Origin: Flavobacteriaceae bacterium PS02293
Lineage (GTDB): Bacteria > Bacteroidota > Bacteroidia > Flavobacteriales > Weeksellaceae
NCBI GenBank assembly: GCA_029960045.1
Contig: JASCOV010000001.1
Coordinates: 496,001 to 560,000, forward strand
DNA length: 64,000 nt
Direction: 5' to 3'
The notes under the pieces were generated by a model, which saw nothing but the letters and a program-made list of their open reading frames with translations, ran no database searches and was not told where the DNA came from. The translations under genes were made by a program, and so were the position numbers. Below, in pieces: positions 49,996 to 59,264 of this stretch (the stretch's first letter is position 1; the number at the start of each line of letters is the position of its first letter).

Positions 49996-51117
49996 TCAGT
50001 TTTTGGATGTTTCTTTTTTTTTCTTTAATTTATTATTTATTTCTTCGATTACCCGTTCGTAATATTCAGTTGGGAAATATATTTCCCGCTGTTCACTAAA
50101 CATTTTTTTTGTTAAGATTTTATGTTCTTTTAAATCTAAGATATAGCTGCCAATTTTTGATAAAACCTCCCTTTTACCGAAAAAATATTTTGTTTGATAT
50201 TCAACATATACTGGTTTTTCATCTTCAAAATAGATGACAGTAAAATCACCTTCGTTATCGGAAGAGTATTGGTTATATACAGCTTTGTAAATTTTATCTT
50301 TTTTCTGATAAATCGTAATTGTATTTCTTGAAGAAGAGCTTGTTTCAGGATTGTATTTTTCTTTGATGATTTTGGTTTTCAGTTTTTTATCTGCATCAAT
50401 TTCCAAAATTAATTTGTCTGTTTTCTGAATTTGATAATCATCATACAGAATTACTCTTTTATATTCTTTATCAAATATTATATACCGGAATTCATTGTTT
50501 ATTTTTATCAGATAAATTGTCTGCCAACGATTTTCTACAGGTTTGGAATATAAAATTTCAAAGTTTTTAATTTGATTTTCTGCTAAACAAGATATTACAG
50601 CCTCTTTCTCATCTGCTGATTTTGTTTGTATCCATCCGTATAAGTTTTGATAACTTGCAATTTCTTTATCTTTTGCAGTTAGCAGATTGCGGTAATAAAC
50701 CACTTGTTTATCCCGTTCAAGATTACCATTGCTTTTAATAAAATTATATCCATTACCTTTTTTGTAGTAATAGTATTTCCCCCAATCTTTATTTATAAGT
50801 GTTTCTTGCTCTTCATGGCCTTTTTCCACAAAGAAACTAATGTAATTTTCATCAATAATTTTATAAGTACCAAAAAATGAAGGAGGATTTCTGTCTTGTC
50901 CGCAGCCAGGAATACGTCTGTTGTAAAATTTTCCGTCCGGATCAATATTGAGAAGATGACCAAATTCCCTGTTTCCAGTTATTGGCAAAAGTTCATACTC
51001 TTCCGGAGGATAATTGCTTCCGATCAAAAAATTGATATTCCACTTTCCTACAATAGTCTGTGGATAAAAATTATGAAATAATAAAAGTGATATCGTAAAT
51101 GTCAGGATTTTTTTCAT
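49996..51117 (-). CDS. Secreted protein, unknown
   Basis: The 373-residue protein has a signal peptide (MKKILTFTISLLLFHNFYPQ). The first part (IVGKWNINFLIGSNYPPEEYELLP ... FFGTYKIIDENYISFFVEKGHE) resembles lipocalin-like domains with a GKW motif that are common in Bacteroidota. The rest is rich in charged and aromatic residues, with many Y/E/K strands and a lysine-rich tail (NNKLKKKKETSKN). No further domain recognised. It is upstream of the AraC gene on the same strand, with 67 bases between. Confidence 0.65.
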   Translation of the reverse strand: MKKILTFTISLLLFHNFYPQTIVGKWNINFLIGSNYPPEEYELLPITGNREFGHLLNIDPDGKFYNRRIPGCGQDRNPPSFFGTYKIIDENYISFFVEKGHEEQETLINKDWGKYYYYKKGNGYNFIKSNGNLERDKQVVYYRNLLTAKDKEIASYQNLYGWIQTKSADEKEAVISCLAENQIKNFEILYSKPVENRWQTIYLIKINNEFRYIIFDKEYKRVILYDDYQIQKTDKLILEIDADKKLKTKIIKEKYNPETSSSSRNTITIYQKKDKIYKAVYNQYSSDNEGDFTVIYFEDEKPVYVEYQTKYFFGKREVLSKIGSYILDLKEHKILTKKMFSEQREIYFPTEYYERVIEEINNKLKKKKETSKN

Positions 51118-51223
51118 TTTTCTGCTTTTATACTATGATGCATAAAATAACATAAAGGTTGGAATTCTGAATCTCAATTTTTAAAATAATAATACATTCT
51201 CAAATATACATAAGATTAATTCA

Positions 51224-51259
51224 CAAAAAACCTCGTTCCAAACGAATGAAACGAGGTTT
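51224..51259 (-). terminator. frr terminator
   Basis: Stem AAACCTCGTT / AACGAGGTTT (10 bp), a 12-base loop and a run of six T on the minus strand, 21 bases after the frr stop. Confidence 0.85.
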
Positions 51260-51280
51260 ATATTTTCTAAATACAGAAAC

Positions 51281-51835
51281 CTAAACTTTTAAGATCTCTG
51301 CTTCTTTTACTTTGTAAGCGTCATCGGACTTCTTCACATAAGCATCTGTCAAGTCCTGAATATCTTTCTCTGCACCTTTGATAAGATCTTCTGCGATTCC
51401 TTCCAATCTTTTCAGTTCTTTGTTGCCTTCTTGTCTAGCATTTCTGATTACGATTTTGGTTTGATCGGTTTCCCCTTTTGCTTGTTTTGCAAGCTCACGT
51501 CTTCTTTCCTCTGTCAAAGGTGGAACATTGATGATGATTACATCGCCATTATTAGAAGGTGCAAATCCTAGATTAGAATTTACGATTCCTTTTGCGATAG
51601 CACCAATTGCAGTTCTGTCCCAAGGCTGGATAGAAAGCGTCATCGCATCTACTGCAGACACGTTGGCAACTTGGCTAAGAGGTGTTGGCGCTCCGTAATA
51701 TTCTACCATTACGTCCTGAACCATAGATGTAGAAGCACGTCCGGCTCTGATTTTTTGAAAAGCGTGCTCCAAATGCTTGATTGCAGCATCCATCTCTTGC
51801 TTTGCGGAGGCTACAATGAGTTCTAATTCTTCCAT
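51281..51835 (-). CDS. frr: Ribosome recycling factor
   Basis: I chose ATG 51835 (MEELELIVASAKQEMDAAIKHL); the longer frame adds ten residues of unlike sequence. The 184-residue protein has the normal length and motifs: HAFQKIRAGRASTSMVQDVMVEYYGAPTPLSQVANVS, LSIQPWDRTAIGAIAKGI, IINVPPLTEERRRELAKQAK and RNARQEGNKELK. It splits post-termination ribosomes together with EF-G. It is downstream of pyrH on the same strand, the widespread pyrH-frr order, and has its own terminator. Confidence 0.96.
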   Translation of the reverse strand: MEELELIVASAKQEMDAAIKHLEHAFQKIRAGRASTSMVQDVMVEYYGAPTPLSQVANVSAVDAMTLSIQPWDRTAIGAIAKGIVNSNLGFAPSNNGDVIIINVPPLTEERRRELAKQAKGETDQTKIVIRNARQEGNKELKRLEGIAEDLIKGAEKDIQDLTDAYVKKSDDAYKVKEAEILKV

Positions 51836-51930
51836 TGTATATTTAAAATTTGATAATTGACACATATTTTATTAATGATGAGTTATAAATGATAAATGAT
51901 TTTAATCAAATATCAAAAATCAATCCTCAT

Positions 51931-52638
<708 letters not shown>

Positions 52639-52691
52639 TTAGTTTGTAATTACTTTTTATTTGTCAAAAAGAACATCTATTATTAATGTTT

Positions 52692-52725
52692 CAAATTTAT
52701 TTTAATTTTTGACTGTGCAAATATA
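52692..52725 (-). promoter_or_regulatory. pyrH promoter region
   Basis: On the minus strand TTG (52718-52720), an 18-base spacer and TAAATTTG (52692-52699) match both promoter elements. A second box, TATATTTG (52718-52725), overlaps the upstream element and could be an alternative start site. Confidence 0.6.
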
Positions 52726-52774
52726 ATGAAAGGAAAAGAATTACGTTAATGAAAAAGATAGTCGTTCAAAAATT

Positions 52775-52803
52775 TTGATAAGCATCAAAATAGATTATTT
52801 TTG
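52775..52803 (+). promoter_or_regulatory. porQ promoter
   Basis: TTG at 52775-52777, an 18-base spacer and TATTTTTG at 52796-52803: both elements match consensus. Its TTG (52801) opens the longest porQ frame and so is not the start. Confidence 0.6.
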
Positions 52804-52821
52804 CAAAGCCAAAATACAGTG

Positions 52822-53817
52822 TTGAAGAAGTTTTACAATCTCTTTTTTATCGTAATTTCCAGTGTGGTTTTTTCTCAAACGGGAACCACGGTTTACCAGT
52901 TTCTTAATATTCCTATTTCTCCAAGACAAGCCGTTTTAGGCGATGCTGTTTCTGTTCGTGATTATGACGTCAATTTTACAGCGGCAAATCCTGCTCTTAT
53001 GAATCTTGAGATGGACGATATGCTTTCTGTAAATTATGCTTCTTATCTCGCAGATACGAAAATAGGAAGTCTTAGTTATGTCCGCGATATGGAATATGGT
53101 CATCTGATATCATTCAATGCAAGATACATGGACTATGGATCGATGCCGAGAACGGATGAAAATTCTATAGTTAACGGCGATTTTTCTGCAATGGATGCTT
53201 CTGTTGGAATTGGTTACGCTTATCAATTCGAAGATAATTGGACGATTGGTGTGAATGGAAATTTTATCACTTCAAAGATTGATACTTATTCTTCTTCGGC
53301 GGTTACAGGAACGGCTGGTGTGACTTATTATTTTGATAAGACCAATGAAACTCTAGCTTTGGTTTTCAGGAATTTTGGATATCAGATCAAAGCTTATAAT
53401 GGCGTTAAAGAAAAATTACCTTTTCGAGTAGATTTAGGTTATACAAAAATATTAGATGAATTTCCGGCAGCACTTACTATTACAGCCCACGATCTTCAGC
53501 AACTGAATATTTCTTCAACAACTGATATTAATGGACAACCGACTAAGTTTGGAAGGAAAATGTTGGATCACTTATCATTCGGTGCAGAATTATTTCCAGG
53601 ACAGGCTTTCAATCTAAGATTTGGATATAATGTAAAGAGAGGCGGCGAGCTGGCGGTTCTTGATCAAAGAAGTTTTTCCGGATTGTCTGCAGGTTTGAGT
53701 ATTAAGATTTCTTCTTTCCGTTTCGATTATTCTCATATGCGTTATCACAATTCTTCGAATGTCAACATGCTTGGTCTTACGATGGACTTAATTGAGCTAG
53801 GAGGAAACAGACGATAA
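52822..53817 (+). CDS. porQ: Type IX secretion system protein PorQ
   Basis: No ATG precedes the signal peptide. I place the start at TTG 52822 (MKKFYNLFFIVISSVVFSQ), after the promoter box; GTG at 52819 is the alternative. The about 331-residue protein shows the PorQ/PorV-like barrel pattern with TGTTVYQFLNIPISPRQAVLGDAVSV, FTAANPALM, SYLADTKIGSLSYV, LSFGAELFPGQAFNLRFGYNVKRGGEL and the terminal RYHNSSNVNMLGLTMDL. PorQ is an outer-membrane part of the type IX secretion attachment complex. It lies between divergent pyrH and co-oriented cmk, as in related genomes. Confidence 0.9.
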   Translation: MKKFYNLFFIVISSVVFSQTGTTVYQFLNIPISPRQAVLGDAVSVRDYDVNFTAANPALMNLEMDDMLSVNYASYLADTKIGSLSYVRDMEYGHLISFNARYMDYGSMPRTDENSIVNGDFSAMDASVGIGYAYQFEDNWTIGVNGNFITSKIDTYSSSAVTGTAGVTYYFDKTNETLALVFRNFGYQIKAYNGVKEKLPFRVDLGYTKILDEFPAALTITAHDLQQLNISSTTDINGQPTKFGRKMLDHLSFGAELFPGQAFNLRFGYNVKRGGELAVLDQRSFSGLSAGLSIKISSFRFDYSHMRYHNSSNVNMLGLTMDLIELGGNRR

Positions 53818-53877
53818 ACAAGTTTATATTTTATTTTAATCTTTCAATTTCTATACTGTCAAAATCTCAGAATTTTT

Positions 53878-53885
53878 TAATTTTG
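53878..53885 (+). promoter_or_regulatory. Putative cmk promoter box
   Basis: TAATTTTG, exact consensus; the cmk ATG at 53890 starts five bases after the last G, so a leaderless mRNA would result. No clear TTG at -33. Confidence 0.4.
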
Positions 53886-53889
53886 TGCT

Positions 53890-54567
53890 ATGACAAAAAA
53901 ACCGGTTATCGCGATCGACGGATTTTCATCCACAGGAAAAAGTTCCATTTCTAAAATCATTGCAAAGAATCTTGGTCTCATTCATATGGACACGGGTGCG
54001 CTCTACAGAGGCATCACTTATTTTGCACTTCAAAATTGTACTGATGAAACAGGCAATGTTGACATCAATAAATTATTAGAAAGTCTTCCAAAAATTAACC
54101 TTGAATTTCAAAACATTGATGGCGAACTGCAACTATTTCTGAACGGTAAAAACATTAATAAAGAAATCCGATTCCCACAGGTTTCTGATAATGTAAGTCA
54201 GGTTGCGAAAGAAGCCGATGTCCGAAATTTTCTATTAAAAACACAACGTGATATTGCTGAAAAAGGCGGAATCATTATGGATGGCAGAGATATCGGAACT
54301 GTTGTCCTTCCTAATGCGGATTACAAATTTTTTATGACAGCAAGTCAGGACGAACGCGCCAGAAGACGTTTTCTTGAATTAGAAGCAGCTGGCGAAAAGA
54401 CCGATATCGAAACTGTAAAACATAATCTGACTTCACGCGACAAAATTGACAGCGAAAGAGAAGTTTCTCCTCTGAAACAAGCTGATGACGCTATTTTAAT
54501 CGATAATACAAATATCAATAAAGAGGAAACGATTGACTTGATTTTATCTTACATCAAAAAGTTTTAA
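53890..54567 (+). CDS. cmk: Cytidylate kinase
   Basis: The 225-residue P-loop enzyme phosphorylates CMP and dCMP. Signatures are PVIAIDGFSSTGKSSISKIIA (Walker A), HMDTGALYRGITYFAL, IIMDGRDIGTVVLPNADYKFFMTAS and RARRRFLELEAAGE, then NLTSRDKIDSEREVSPLKQADDAILIDNT. Length and motif order are normal. It follows porQ; a gap of 92 bases separates it from the YtxH gene. Confidence 0.96.
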   Translation: MTKKPVIAIDGFSSTGKSSISKIIAKNLGLIHMDTGALYRGITYFALQNCTDETGNVDINKLLESLPKINLEFQNIDGELQLFLNGKNINKEIRFPQVSDNVSQVAKEADVRNFLLKTQRDIAEKGGIIMDGRDIGTVVLPNADYKFFMTASQDERARRRFLELEAAGEKTDIETVKHNLTSRDKIDSEREVSPLKQADDAILIDNTNINKEETIDLILSYIKKF

Positions 54568-54659
54568 CAAAATTTTAAGAAGTTGTTTCTGTCTTTGGCA
54601 TTTTAGTTGTAAATTTAACAGGAACATTATCGATTTAAATTAACTCAAAAATAATAACA

Positions 54660-55037
54660 ATGTCAAAAAAATCAAACTCAGCAGCGGTATTGGCTGCATT
54701 GTTAGCAGGTGCAGCAACAGGTGTAATTTTAGGTTTACTTTATGCTCCGGAAGAAGGTAAAGAAACAAGAAAGAAAATCAGAGACAAAGCTAACGACTTG
54801 AAAGATAAAGCAGTTGACGAATATGGGAAAACTTCTGAAGTTGTAAAGGATAAATATTCTGAAGTGTCTCACAACGTAAAGGATAAATATAACTCATTGT
54901 CTTCAACTTTTAAAGAAACAGCTCAAAATGTAGCATCTACAGTAAAAGATAGTTATGATAAATACAAAGATCAGATTGTTTCCAAAACTTCTGATGTTGT
55001 AAAAGACGTAGAAACTGAATTGGACGGTTTGAAATAA
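54660..55037 (+). CDS. YtxH-domain protein
   Basis: The 125-residue protein has an N-terminal hydrophobic segment (AAVLAALLAGAATGVILGLLYAPEEGKETRKKI), the YtxH signature with GLLYAPxxGxxTRxxI, and an amphipathic tail of about 85 residues with 11-residue-like repeats (KDKYSEVSHNVKDKYNSL, KDSYDKYKDQIVSK) as in LEA-type proteins. It should be a small membrane-anchored protein linked to envelope or desiccation stress. It is followed by its own terminator and then two more envelope genes. Confidence 0.9.
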   Translation: MSKKSNSAAVLAALLAGAATGVILGLLYAPEEGKETRKKIRDKANDLKDKAVDEYGKTSEVVKDKYSEVSHNVKDKYNSLSSTFKETAQNVASTVKDSYDKYKDQIVSKTSDVVKDVETELDGLK

Positions 55038-55060
55038 ACCTTATGATTAGTTTTCTCGGA

Positions 55061-55091
55061 AAGGAATTTAGTCTCTAAATTCCTTTTTTTG
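55061..55091 (+). terminator. Terminator after the YtxH gene
   Basis: 10-bp stem (AAGGAATTTA with TAAATTCCTT), a 5-base loop and eight T. It may be partial, as the next two genes are co-oriented and close. Confidence 0.85.
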
Positions 55092-55128
55092 TAAATAAAA
55101 GTGTAATTTTAAATTTAATAAGATTCTT

Positions 55129-55437
55129 ATGATTGATATTATAAAAGATTATACGACCAAGCGTCTGGATCTGATCAAACTCCAATTCACGGAAAAATCT
55201 TCGCTCTCGGCTGGAATTATTGCATTTCTATCAATTGTATTGATTGCATTTTCATTCTTTATTATCCTTTTCAATTTTGGAATTGCATTTTTGATTGGAC
55301 AATCTTTAGGAAATGCAGCTTATGGGTTTCTGATTGTTGCAGGATTTTACTTTGTAGTAATGATTGCAGTATTTCTTCTGAAGAAAAAGATTGTGACAAT
55401 TATTGCAAATCAGGTAATTGAATTTCTTAAAAAATAA
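55129..55437 (+). CDS. Phage-holin-like (holin superfamily III) membrane protein
   Basis: The 102-residue protein has a short N-terminal amphipathic stretch (IKDYTTKRLDLIKLQFTEKSS) and two membrane helices (about 30-52 and 62-86), then a basic tail. This is the layout of the holin-superfamily-III (DUF1469/YqjE-like) membrane proteins of Bacteroidota chromosomes, which have no known phage role here. It starts 91 bases after YtxH and three bases before the next gene, so the second two genes are an operon. Confidence 0.85.
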   Translation: MIDIIKDYTTKRLDLIKLQFTEKSSLSAGIIAFLSIVLIAFSFFIILFNFGIAFLIGQSLGNAAYGFLIVAGFYFVVMIAVFLLKKKIVTIIANQVIEFLKK

Positions 55438-55440
55438 TTT

Positions 55441-55935
55441 ATGGCAACTAAATATACTAACCTTGATGAACTAAGAAGCGAGAAAAGACTTCTGAAACAG
55501 GAAATTGAAGGATTGGAAGATATTCTGACTTTCAAAAGTAAAAAAGACAGCCTAAGTGTAATGACAAATGGTTTGACAGATAAATTCCTAAAAGAAACCG
55601 AAGATGAAGATGGCGAAAAGTCACTTTCTTTGGATACTCAAAATATTATGAGAGAAATTTCATCCGGAATGAAAGAGACTGCATCCCGAAAAAATGTTCT
55701 AAATTTGGCAAATGATGGCGTGAAATCCGGATTGCTGGAAACTACAATCAAAATGGGAACAGTAGCGCTGGTAAGTAATTTTGCAAAAAAAAGTGTAATG
55801 AACAAAAATTGGAAAAGAAAAGCGTTAGGCCTTGCATTGGTGTATGTTGCCCCTTATGCTCTTAGATTTATCAGAAAAAAACTGGATGAATATCAGAAAA
55901 ATAAAACCGCATCCAGTCTTGAAAAATTAATCTAA
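55441..55935 (+). CDS. Membrane-associated protein, unknown
   Basis: The 164-residue protein starts with a helical, charged region (NLDELRSEKRLLKQEIEGLEDILTFKSKKDSLSVMTNGLTDKFLKE), has a hydrophobic segment near residues 100-115 (ETTIKMGTVALVSNFAKK) and a second one (ALGLALVYVAPYALRFI, about 130-146). It comes three bases after the holin-like gene. This three-gene cluster with YtxH recurs in Flavobacteriia and is probably envelope-related. No known enzyme motif is seen. Confidence 0.75.
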   Translation: MATKYTNLDELRSEKRLLKQEIEGLEDILTFKSKKDSLSVMTNGLTDKFLKETEDEDGEKSLSLDTQNIMREISSGMKETASRKNVLNLANDGVKSGLLETTIKMGTVALVSNFAKKSVMNKNWKRKALGLALVYVAPYALRFIRKKLDEYQKNKTASSLEKLI

Positions 55936-55938
55936 AAT

Positions 55939-56667
55939 TTATTTTTTAGAAAAGATTTCGCCTAAGATAATTCCGGCAGACATAGAAACATTCAGACTTT
56001 CTGTCGATTGTGACTTGCCAAATCTTGGGATTGTAATCATAGTGGAAATAAGATCTTCCGTGGAAGGTCTTAATCCATTTCCTTCATTTCCAAAAACTAA
56101 AGAAAATTTCTCAGGAAATTTGGTTTCATAAATGTTTTCTCCATTCATATCTGTTCCGAAAATCGAATGTTGATATTCTTTAAGATATTCATCTAATTCA
56201 GTGTAAAAAATATTCACTCTAAGGAATGAACCCATTGTTGCCTGTATTACTTTCGGATTGTAAACGTCCACTGTATCATTACTGCAAATGATTTGCTCAA
56301 TTCCAAACCAATCTGCAAGTCTGATAATTGTCCCTAAATTCCCGGGATCCTGAATTCCATCCAAAATTAATTGAATCGAAACATTCTTCAGATATTTGTT
56401 TTCCGGAATCTTACAAACTGCAACAGAATCTTTCGGATGCTGAAGAAAACTTATCTTTTTGAGGTCGTTGGGCAAGATTTTCTCAATCTCTATCGTTTTG
56501 AAAGTAATATTTTCCGGATCTACAGAATATAGGTTTTCGATTTCGTAGTCAGAGTTGGGCAGTTCTTTTATAATTTTATTACCCTCAACTAAAAACAAAT
56601 TGTATTTTTGCCTGTATTTCTTTTTGTCCAGAGATTGTATAGTCTTTATAGTATGAGCCGTAAGCAT
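55939..56667 (-). CDS. TrmH/SpoU-family RNA 2'-O-methyltransferase
   Basis: I chose ATG 56667 (MLTAHTIKTIQSLDKKKYRQK); a further upstream ATG (56694) would add nine hydrophobic residues. The 242-residue protein has the substrate-binding N-terminal domain and the SPOUT knot: LILDGIQDPGNLGTIIRLADWFG, FGNEGNGLRPSTEDLISTMITIPRFGKSQSTESLNVSMSAGIILGEI. It methylates ribose in rRNA or tRNA; the site is unknown. Its first 15 bases overlap the start of tamL on the other strand. Confidence 0.93.
   Translation of the reverse strand: MLTAHTIKTIQSLDKKKYRQKYNLFLVEGNKIIKELPNSDYEIENLYSVDPENITFKTIEIEKILPNDLKKISFLQHPKDSVAVCKIPENKYLKNVSIQLILDGIQDPGNLGTIIRLADWFGIEQIICSNDTVDVYNPKVIQATMGSFLRVNIFYTELDEYLKEYQHSIFGTDMNGENIYETKFPEKFSLVFGNEGNGLRPSTEDLISTMITIPRFGKSQSTESLNVSMSAGIILGEIFSKK
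56603..56610 (+). promoter_or_regulatory. Putative tamL promoter box, inside trmH
   Basis: TATTTTTG, exact consensus, 43 bases before the tamL ATG at 56653 and inside the trmH coding sequence. Its TTG opens the longest tamL frame, so that start is not expected. No -33 TTG at the ideal place. Confidence 0.45.
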
Positions 56668-59247
56668 AGTAACAAATATTTTCAAAAATATCATATATTT
56701 TATTACTCCGCAATTTTAAGTGTGATTTTGTACGCATGTAATGTGACCAAAAAAGTACCTGACGGAGATTTTCTTCTTACAAAAAACAAATTTGAGTACA
56801 CAGATGGTAAGGTTTTAGGAGATGAACTTCCTGATCTGGTTGCTCAAAAACCAAATAAAAAAACACTGGTAGTAGTTCCATTAGGATTGATATTTTACAA
56901 TGCTGCCAATCCAAAGTATGATACAATTCTTAAAGAATATATGACTTACCCGAGTGAGATGAGAAATCAAAAGCTTAGGGATTCTCTTTTTGTAAAGTAC
57001 AATCATCCGGAATATGTTGGTAAAAATCTTTTCTGGAATCGTTTCTTTCATACTGTTGGAACTGCGCCAGTCATTCTAAGTGATGCGAAAACCAAACAAA
57101 GTGCGAAAAGTATTAATAATAGACTAATTAACCGTGGCTATTGGGATGCTGAAGTGAAAACTAATGTAAAAAAAGATTCTGCAGCAAAAAAAGCAGAAGT
57201 GGAATATGTCATTACGCATAAAGATCCAACTCATATCAAAGATTTTTTTTATAATATTCCAGATCAAAATATTCGAGCGATATACGAATCCAGATTAGAT
57301 AAAAGTCTTGTAAGAAAAGGTCAGATTTTGGACGAGGGTGTTTTGGAAAAAGAAATTACCCGAATTAATGATTTGATGAAAGATTCAGGTTATTATAAAT
57401 TTAATAATGACAGTCAGGATATTTATTTCGTAGCAGATTCTTTGAACAGCAGAAAAGATGTTCCATTGGTAATGAACATTCATAAAGATTCTCTTGATAC
57501 ACCTTACAGAAAGGCAACTATTGGAAAAATAAAAGTTTCTGTCGCAAGAAGTGTTAATACACTGAAAGATATTCCGCTAAAGGACAGCATTAGAGGTATA
57601 AATATCTACCGAAAAGATAGTGCTTACAAGGCTAATGCACTTTGGTTGCCAATTACATTAAGACCTGGTGAAGTTTACAAGCAATCAAATCTGGATCTCA
57701 CGAGAAGAAATCTGATTGCGATGAATAATTTCACGATTCTAAAAGCTTCCGATGAGCTGCGTAAAGAAGGAACTGCTGCCGAAAGAGATAGTATTATAGA
57801 TGTAGAATATGTTTTGAAACCATTACCAAAATATGAATTTAATTTTGGTACAGATATTCATTATTCTCAGATTCTGAATTTTGGTTTTTCTCCTTCAGTT
57901 GATCTTACAACCAGAAATGTTTTTGGCGGTGCAGAAAATTTGGTCACAAGTTTTTCAGGAATTATAGGGACAACAAAAGATCCGAAAAATCCAGATGCTT
58001 TTTTCAATGCTTATGAATTATCGGCACAGGCTTCACTTCAGTTTCCAAGATTATTAGTTCCTTTTAAAAATTATTATAAACTAGTCCCTAAAAGATACTC
58101 ACCAACTACAAGCCTTAATTTAGGAGCGTCTGTCCAAAATAATATTGGTTTAGGTAGAATTAACTTTAATACAGGACTTTCTTTTAATGCAAATGTAAAA
58201 GATGGTTTGGTACAACATAGACTGACGTTGTTTAATACTCAATTAAGTCTTACCCAAAATAAAGACAGTTACTATTCATATTTCCCGGCTGATAATGAAT
58301 ACAGGGAAAATATTTTTAATTTATATGCTGTTAATCATCCGGAAATACTTACTTCGAATTATTCTTTTGACCAAATTTCTGCAATCATATTAGAAGATAC
58401 AGGTTTCATTACCAATCTTCTTACTTCCGATAGTAGCTTGCTGTACAATTATATGCAGTCTTTATATAACAAAGAACGCCAAACGCAAGATGTTATCATT
58501 TCTTCTATGATTTACAATTTTTCTTATAATGAAATTGGTAAAAAAGACTATTCTAATCCAATATCTTTTACAGGAAAAGTTGAAATTGCTGGTAATTTTC
58601 TTAATCTAATTACTCAAAAAGAAGAGGATTATCTGGTGTATGGAGGTACGAAAACAATCTTCAAAATTCCGTTTTCTCAATTCATTAAGTTTGATTTTGA
58701 TTTCCGTAAATATTTCACTTTTTTCAATGACCGGGCAAAACCGCATACTTTAGCATTTAGGCAATTTGTTGGAATAGGAATACCTTATGGCAATTCCAGT
58801 GAGATGCCTTTCGTGAGATCTTATTTCAACGGCGGTGCTTATGATATAAGGGCTTGGGTTGCTTTTGGTGGTTTGGGGCCTGCGGATTCTCAACTGGATA
58901 GGAGAGTGCGTTCTTATGCAATGGACAATGTGAAATTAACCACGAGTATAGAATATCGCCTTCCTCTTACAGATACTTTCGAAGCTGCACTTTTTACTGA
59001 TGCGGGGAATATTTGGGGACTCAAGGATAATGGGTTTGGAGATCAGTTCAAATTTAGAAAATTCATTAGTCAAATGGGAGTTGGTAGCGGTTTTGGAATC
59101 AGAATGAATATTGCTTATGTGAATCTCAGATTGGATATGGCTTATAAAGTACATGATCCTAATCAACCGGAAGGCGAAAAATGGGTCATCGATCAGATTA
59201 AACCTTTGCAGCCAACAGTTAATTTCGCAATAGGTTATCCATTCTAA
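56653..59247 (+). CDS. tamL: BamA/TamA-like outer-membrane lipoprotein TamL
   Basis: I chose ATG 56653 (MSRKHSNKYFQ). The 864-residue protein has a signal segment with lipobox ILYAC (Cys29), several POTRA domains (about 35-400) and a C-terminal 16-strand barrel with the Omp85 signature FNGGAYDIRAW (as YFNGGAYDIRAWVAFGGLGPA) and ending VNFAIGYPF. This lipidated TamA variant is the Bacteroidota form. It assembles or transports outer-membrane proteins. A tamB-like gene was not found in the window. It overlaps trmH at the 5' end. Confidence 0.9.
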   Translation: MSRKHSNKYFQKYHIFYYSAILSVILYACNVTKKVPDGDFLLTKNKFEYTDGKVLGDELPDLVAQKPNKKTLVVVPLGLIFYNAANPKYDTILKEYMTYPSEMRNQKLRDSLFVKYNHPEYVGKNLFWNRFFHTVGTAPVILSDAKTKQSAKSINNRLINRGYWDAEVKTNVKKDSAAKKAEVEYVITHKDPTHIKDFFYNIPDQNIRAIYESRLDKSLVRKGQILDEGVLEKEITRINDLMKDSGYYKFNNDSQDIYFVADSLNSRKDVPLVMNIHKDSLDTPYRKATIGKIKVSVARSVNTLKDIPLKDSIRGINIYRKDSAYKANALWLPITLRPGEVYKQSNLDLTRRNLIAMNNFTILKASDELRKEGTAAERDSIIDVEYVLKPLPKYEFNFGTDIHYSQILNFGFSPSVDLTTRNVFGGAENLVTSFSGIIGTTKDPKNPDAFFNAYELSAQASLQFPRLLVPFKNYYKLVPKRYSPTTSLNLGASVQNNIGLGRINFNTGLSFNANVKDGLVQHRLTLFNTQLSLTQNKDSYYSYFPADNEYRENIFNLYAVNHPEILTSNYSFDQISAIILEDTGFITNLLTSDSSLLYNYMQSLYNKERQTQDVIISSMIYNFSYNEIGKKDYSNPISFTGKVEIAGNFLNLITQKEEDYLVYGGTKTIFKIPFSQFIKFDFDFRKYFTFFNDRAKPHTLAFRQFVGIGIPYGNSSEMPFVRSYFNGGAYDIRAWVAFGGLGPADSQLDRRVRSYAMDNVKLTTSIEYRLPLTDTFEAALFTDAGNIWGLKDNGFGDQFKFRKFISQMGVGSGFGIRMNIAYVNLRLDMAYKVHDPNQPEGEKWVIDQIKPLQPTVNFAIGYPF
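56683..56713 (-). promoter_or_regulatory. Putative trmH promoter, inside tamL
   Basis: On the minus strand TTG (56711-56713), a 20-base spacer and TATTTTTG (56683-56690) match both elements; they lie inside the tamL coding sequence. Transcription should start within about ten bases of the trmH ATG. Confidence 0.5.
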
Positions 59248-59264
59248 AATTTATTTTAAAAAAA

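Noticed and set aside
51836..51930. AT-rich repeats between pyrH and frr as a regulatory RNA
   Set aside because: They are low-complexity AATGATAAATGAT-like sequence with no stable hairpin.
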